DNA from: Porticoccaceae bacterium UBA2002
Lineage (GTDB): Bacteria > Pseudomonadota > Gammaproteobacteria > Pseudomonadales > Porticoccaceae
Direction: 5' to 3'
Assembly: GCA_002334915.1 (NCBI GenBank)
Contig: DDCQ01000045.1
Span: forward strand, 12,878 to 23,554
Length of the DNA: 10,677 bases
Within the stretch, counting starts at the first letter, position 1. Each line of letters begins with the position of its first letter. The notes under the pieces were generated by a model. It was not told the origin of the DNA. It saw only the letters and a program-made list of their open reading frames with translations, and did not search any database. The translations under genes and the position numbers were made by a program. Below, one piece after another: positions 6,750 through 10,677 of this stretch.

Positions 6750-6965
6750 CTACCGAGTCACAAATCCCACTATCATGGCGATGGTCAGAATAAACAGCGC
6801 AGTAAAAACAAAGCCGCCAACAATAAACGCCAGCGGATTACCCTGAGCAAAATCCTTCTCACGGTTCTTATCCGTCTGCACACCAATAGCAGCAGCTAAA
6901 ATACTTTTTACCAGCGAGCCCAGGCCAGGCTTTGCGGGTTTCTGTTCAGAGGTTTTATCGTTCAT
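6750..6965 (-). CDS. DUF2970 family single-pass membrane protein
   Basis: The 71-residue product has a hydrophilic Lys-rich start, an amphipathic segment with the family-typical VKSILAAAIGVQTDKNREKD pattern (about residues 19-38), and one membrane helix near residues 47-69. This matches small DUF2970 proteins of gamma- and betaproteobacteria, which have no known function. I chose ATG at 6965 over the in-frame TTG at 6968, because GAGGG (6970-6974 on the complement) would abut a TTG start and leave no spacer; even for ATG the spacer is very short. The gene starts 16 bases after the metH stop codon, so it is probably translated from the metH message, and it converges on the dehydrogenase gene with only 28 bases between stops. 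Confidence 0.85.
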   Translation of the reverse strand: MNDKTSEQKPAKPGLGSLVKSILAAAIGVQTDKNREKDFAQGNPLAFIVGGFVFTALFILTIAMIVGFVTR

Positions 6966-6981
6966 CAACCCTCGCTATTGA

Positions 6982-9900
6982 TCAATCGTTAAGAATAGGG
7001 GTCAGCCAACGCTCCATATCAGGTAGTGAAAACCCTTTGCGTTGGGCCAACGATTCTACCTGATCCTTATCGATTTTACCTGTATTAAAATACCTGGCAT
7101 CCGGGTGACCAAAGTACCAGCCACTCACCGCTGCAGCCGGGCTCATGGCATAGCTATCGGTCAGCTCAAGGCCAATATGGTTTTCCACATCCAGCAACTT
7201 AAACAGCGTGCCTTTCTCGGTGTGATCCGGGCAGGCCGGGTAGCCGGGCGCCGGGCGAATACCGCGGTACTTCTCTTTAATCAGCGCCTCATTATCCAGC
7301 GCCTCGTCGGCGGCATAGCCCCAGTACTCGCGGCGCACACGATGGTGCAGATGCTCGGCAAAGGCCTCGGCCAAACGGTCTGCCAGGGCCTTGACCATAA
7401 TAGAGTTGTAGTCATCGTGCTTAGCTTCGTAGGCGTCAGCCAGCTTATCAGCACCTATACCAGTGGTGACCGCAAAGGCGCCAATATAATCACTGGTACC
7501 AAACTCTTTGGGGGCCACAAAGTCGGCCAGCGAGGCCAGCTCTTCACTGGCGCCGGGCTTTTGAATCTGCTGACGAATCTGGTGCAATGTGGCGGCGGTA
7601 GAGCCGTCCTCTGCATAGACTTCAATATCATCATGGTTAACCGTATTGGCGGGCCACAGGCCAAACACCGCGCGGGCAGTAAGACGCTTATTATCAATAA
7701 TATCCTTGAGCAGCTTTTGGGCATCATCAAATAGATTCTGCGCCGCTTCGCCCACCACCTCATCATTAAGAATCTTCGGGTACTTGCCCACCAGATCCCA
7801 GGTAATAAAGAATGGCGTCCAGTCAATATAGGGCACCAGAGTTTCCAATGGGTAATCATCCAGCACGGTCACGCCCAGAGTATTGGGAATCTCCGGCTGA
7901 TAGTCGCGCCAGTTAAGCTGTGGCTTTTGTTTAACCGCATCAGAATAGGCAAACAGCGTTCCCCGCGGGGTTCTATTGGCCGTGCGCAGCCGCACTGCAT
8001 CGTAGTCCTGCTGTATCTCGGCGATAAACCCATCGCGGCTCTCTTTGCTGATTAGCTTGCTGGCCACACCCACAGCACGAGAGGCATCAGACACATAGAT
8101 GGCCTGATTATTCGTATAGCCCGGGGCAATTTTAACTGCAGTATGGGCCTTGGAGGTGGTGGCACCGCCAATCATTAGGGGCACGGTAAAGCCCTGGCGC
8201 TGCATCTCCTTGCCCAGAGTCACCATCTCATCCAGAGAGGGAGTAATCAGGCCAGACAGACCAATAATATCCACATTGTTCTCTATGGCAGCATCCAAAA
8301 TCTTTTGCGCAGGCACCATCACGCCCAGGTCAATCACCTCGTAGTTATTGCACTGCAGCACCACGCCGACAATATTTTTGCCAATATCATGGACATCGCC
8401 CTTAACCGTGGCCATCAGGATTTTGCCATTGGTGCTGGCGGCCTCATCTTTTTCATCTTCAATAAAGGGCTGCAAATAGGCCACTGCCTGTTTCATAACC
8501 CGGGCAGATTTCACCACCTGAGGCAGAAACATTTTGCCCGAGCCAAATAGATCGCCAACAATATTCATGCCGTCCATCAATGCACCTTCAATCACATGCA
8601 AGGGGCGGTCGGCCTGCTGGCGGGCTTCTTCGGTGTCTTCTTCGATAAAGGCAGTAATACCTTTAACCAGCGCATGCTCAAGACGGCGGTTTACATTGCC
8701 CTCACGCCAGCTTAAGTCTTCAGTCTTGGCCTGAGTCGAGCCATCACCGCGGTATTTATCGGCAATGGCCAGCAGATTTTCTGTGCCCTCGGGCGTGCGG
8801 AATAACACCACATCTTCTACCACCTGGCGCAGCTCTTCCGGCAGCTCGTCATACACTGCCAACTGGCCGGCATTAACGATGCCCATGGTCAGGCCTTCGC
8901 GAATGGCATGGTAGAGAAACACCGAGTGAATCGCCTCGCGCACCGGATTATTACCCCGGAACGAGAACGACACATTAGAGATACCGCCACTGATCAGCGC
9001 ATGGGGCAGGTTGGTTTTAATCCAGCTGCAGGCCTCAATAAAGTCGAGACCATAGCGATTGTGCTCTTCAATGCCCGTGGCCACCGCAAATACATTGGGG
9101 TCAAAAATAATATCCTCAGCAGGGAAGCCAACCTGATTGACCAAAATATCGTAGCTGCGCTGGGAGATCTGCTTGCGGCGCTCAATATTATCCGCCTGGC
9201 CGTCTTCATCAAAGGCCATCACCACAATCGCCGCGCCATGCTTTTTGCACAGGCTGGCCTTTTCAATAAACTCGGCTTCGCCTTCTTTAAGGCTAATACT
9301 GTTAACCACCGACTTGCCCTGAATGCACTTAAGACCCGCTTCAATCACCTCCCATTTTGAGGAGTCGACCATAATCGGCACCCGGGAAATATCCGGTTCG
9401 CTGGCGATCAGATTTAAAAACTTAACCATGGCAGGCAATGACTCAAGCATGCCTTCGTCCATATTCACATCGATAATCTGCGCGCCATTAATCACCTGCT
9501 GGCGGGCAACCTCCAGAGCAGCATCGTAGTTTTCTTCAAGAATTAATCGCTTAAACACTGCCGAGCCGGTGACATTGCAGCGCTCGCCCACATTGATAAA
9601 CAGCGAATCTTCTTTAATGGTAAAGGGCTCAAGGCCAGATAGACGGCAGGCCGGTGCAATCTCTGGCACCTGACGGGGCGCAATAGTCGCCAACGCATCG
9701 GCAATAGCGCGAATATGCTCGGGTGTAGTGCCACAGCAGCCGCCAACAATATTTAGCAGCCCAGCACTGGCAAACTCCGCCACTGTGTCGGCCATATTGG
9801 CCGCATCCAGATCATAGCCACCAAACTCATTGGGCAGCCCGGCATTAGGGTGGGCACTGACCATGGTGTTGGCCACATTAGAGATTTCCAGCAGGTGAGG

Positions 9901-10650
9901 GCGCAGCTCTTTGGGCCCCAGGGCACAGTTCAGACCAATGCTGACCGGCTTGCTGTGGCGTACCGAGTTCCAAAATGCCTCAGGCGTCTGACCCGACAGC
10001 GTGCGACCACTGGCATCGGTAATAGTGCCACTGATCATAATAGGTAGCTCAGAGCCCAGCTCTTCAAACACCAGCTGCACCGCAAATAGTGCCGCCTTGG
10101 CATTTAATGTATCAAAAATAGTCTCCACCATAATCAAATCCACACCGCCTTCAATCAGGGCATGGGTTGATTCGGTGTAGTTGTCCACCAGCTCATCAAA
10201 GGTGACATTGCGCGCGCCCGGGTCATTCACATCCGGCGAAAGGGAAGCAGTGCGGCTGGTGGGCCCCAGAATACCGGCGACAAAGCGCGGGCGCTCTGGG
10301 GTTGAGAACTCATCGGCAGCCGCGCGAGCCAGTTTGGCGGAGGCGACATTAATTTCCCGGGCGATAGACTCCATCTGGTAATCCGCCTGGGACACCTGGG
10401 TGGAGTTAAAGGTATTGGTCTCAATAATATCAGCACCCGCCTCAAGGTAGGCGCGGTGGATATCGCAGATAATATCCGGCTGAGTCAGGCTCAGCAGGTC
10501 ATTGTTGCCCTTTAGGTCTGTATGCCAGTCAGCAAATCGCTCACCACGGAAATGGGCTTCCTCCAGGGTATGACGCTGGATCATAGTACCCATGGCGCCA
10601 TCTAAAACCAGAATACGCTGCTGGGCCGCATGTGTAATTTTATCAACCAT
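6982..10650 (-). CDS. metH: Cobalamin-dependent methionine synthase
   Basis: The 1222-residue enzyme transfers a methyl group from 5-methyltetrahydrofolate via methylcobalamin to homocysteine, in the cytoplasm. All four modules are present. The homocysteine domain (about 1-325) has zinc ligands Cys242 (GLNCALGP) and Cys305-Cys306 (GGCCGTTP). The pterin domain spans about 340-620. The cobalamin module (about 645-885) has [11 protein letters not shown] with axial His754. The AdoMet reactivation domain (about 910-1222) has RREYWGYA and [11 protein letters not shown]. Length matches the E. coli enzyme (1227) and similarity runs throughout. One local difference is GERCNVTGS (355-363), where I recall Thr in place of Cys in E. 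coli. The ATG at 10650 gives an N-terminus about three residues shorter than E. coli; the frame stays open to the window edge and only a distant AAGG precedes the ATG, so the start is likely but not certain. Any cobalamin riboswitch would lie outside the window. Confidence 0.98.
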   Translation of the reverse strand: MVDKITHAAQQRILVLDGAMGTMIQRHTLEEAHFRGERFADWHTDLKGNNDLLSLTQPDIICDIHRAYLEAGADIIETNTFNSTQVSQADYQMESIAREINVASAKLARAAADEFSTPERPRFVAGILGPTSRTASLSPDVNDPGARNVTFDELVDNYTESTHALIEGGVDLIMVETIFDTLNAKAALFAVQLVFEELGSELPIMISGTITDASGRTLSGQTPEAFWNSVRHSKPVSIGLNCALGPKELRPHLLEISNVANTMVSAHPNAGLPNEFGGYDLDAANMADTVAEFASAGLLNIVGGCCGTTPEHIRAIADALATIAPRQVPEIAPACRLSGLEPFTIKEDSLFINVGERCNVTGSAVFKRLILEENYDAALEVARQQVINGAQIIDVNMDEGMLESLPAMVKFLNLIASEPDISRVPIMVDSSKWEVIEAGLKCIQGKSVVNSISLKEGEAEFIEKASLCKKHGAAIVVMAFDEDGQADNIERRKQISQRSYDILVNQVGFPAEDIIFDPNVFAVATGIEEHNRYGLDFIEACSWIKTNLPHALISGGISNVSFSFRGNNPVREAIHSVFLYHAIREGLTMGIVNAGQLAVYDELPEELRQVVEDVVLFRTPEGTENLLAIADKYRGDGSTQAKTEDLSWREGNVNRRLEHALVKGITAFIEEDTEEARQQADRPLHVIEGALMDGMNIVGDLFGSGKMFLPQVVKSARVMKQAVAYLQPFIEDEKDEAASTNGKILMATVKGDVHDIGKNIVGVVLQCNNYEVIDLGVMVPAQKILDAAIENNVDIIGLSGLITPSLDEMVTLGKEMQRQGFTVPLMIGGATTSKAHTAVKIAPGYTNNQAIYVSDASRAVGVASKLISKESRDGFIAEIQQDYDAVRLRTANRTPRGTLFAYSDAVKQKPQLNWRDYQPEIPNTLGVTVLDDYPLETLVPYIDWTPFFITWDLVGKYPKILNDEVVGEAAQNLFDDAQKLLKDIIDNKRLTARAVFGLWPANTVNHDDIEVYAEDGSTAATLHQIRQQIQKPGASEELASLADFVAPKEFGTSDYIGAFAVTTGIGADKLADAYEAKHDDYNSIMVKALADRLAEAFAEHLHHRVRREYWGYAADEALDNEALIKEKYRGIRPAPGYPACPDHTEKGTLFKLLDVENHIGLELTDSYAMSPAAAVSGWYFGHPDARYFNTGKIDKDQVESLAQRKGFSLPDMERWLTPILND

Positions 10651-10677
10651 AATGCTTGTGTACGCCTTAATTTGTCT

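Noticed and set aside
6977..6986. ATTGATCAAT palindrome at the end of metH
   Set aside because: The ten bases lie over the metH stop codon region and are explained by coding sequence; too short to support a site.
7042..7734. 230-codon open frame on the plus strand opposite metH
   Set aside because: It is antisense to a well-supported metH, and the translation resembles no family I know.
10651..10677. Cobalamin riboswitch or metH promoter
   Set aside because: Only 27 bases upstream of metH are visible, too few to judge.

Overview
The window looks like ordinary chromosome from a marine gammaproteobacterium. The basis is a MetH that follows the Escherichia coli enzyme closely from end to end, a DUF2970 membrane protein behind it, a roughly 590-residue acyl-CoA dehydrogenase of a type common in Proteobacteria, and an acidic calcium-binding repeat protein of the thrombospondin type 3 (TSP3) kind that is frequent in marine gammaproteobacteria. 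A SAR92, Porticoccaceae or Halieaceae-like lineage would fit, but that is inference. I see no mobile element, phage, CRISPR array, tRNA or rRNA.

Layout. Positions 1-1599 (+) hold the 3' part of a large secreted repeat protein: fourteen exact 35-residue (105-bp) units followed by a tryptophan-rich tail. Twenty-five bases later comes a small exported protein (1625-2179) with a predicted short coiled coil and a six-cysteine C-terminal domain. The two probably form one surface or secreted unit. A 286-bp gap follows with a short AAGTAGT repeat and a plausible intrinsic terminator (2301-2340). Next are a lipoprotein type-B carboxylesterase (2466-4289) and a DoxX-like four-helix membrane protein (4352-4786). 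A 156-bp intergenic region contains a hairpin, a perfect 12-bp palindrome and a candidate promoter, and leads into the acyl-CoA dehydrogenase (4943-6721).

At 6721/6750 the gene direction flips. On the minus strand metH (10650-6982) is followed after 16 bases by the DUF2970 gene (6965-6750), which makes a likely two-gene operon convergent with the dehydrogenase.

Functional reading. The left third is cell-surface or adhesion-type material. The middle combines ester hydrolysis at the envelope with acyl-CoA oxidation, which may or may not be one pathway. The right third is cobalamin-dependent methionine synthesis. The least explained part is the TSP3 repeat protein, its W-x4-W tail and the cysteine-rich partner gene. 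The metabolic genes look conventional, with all catalytic residues present.
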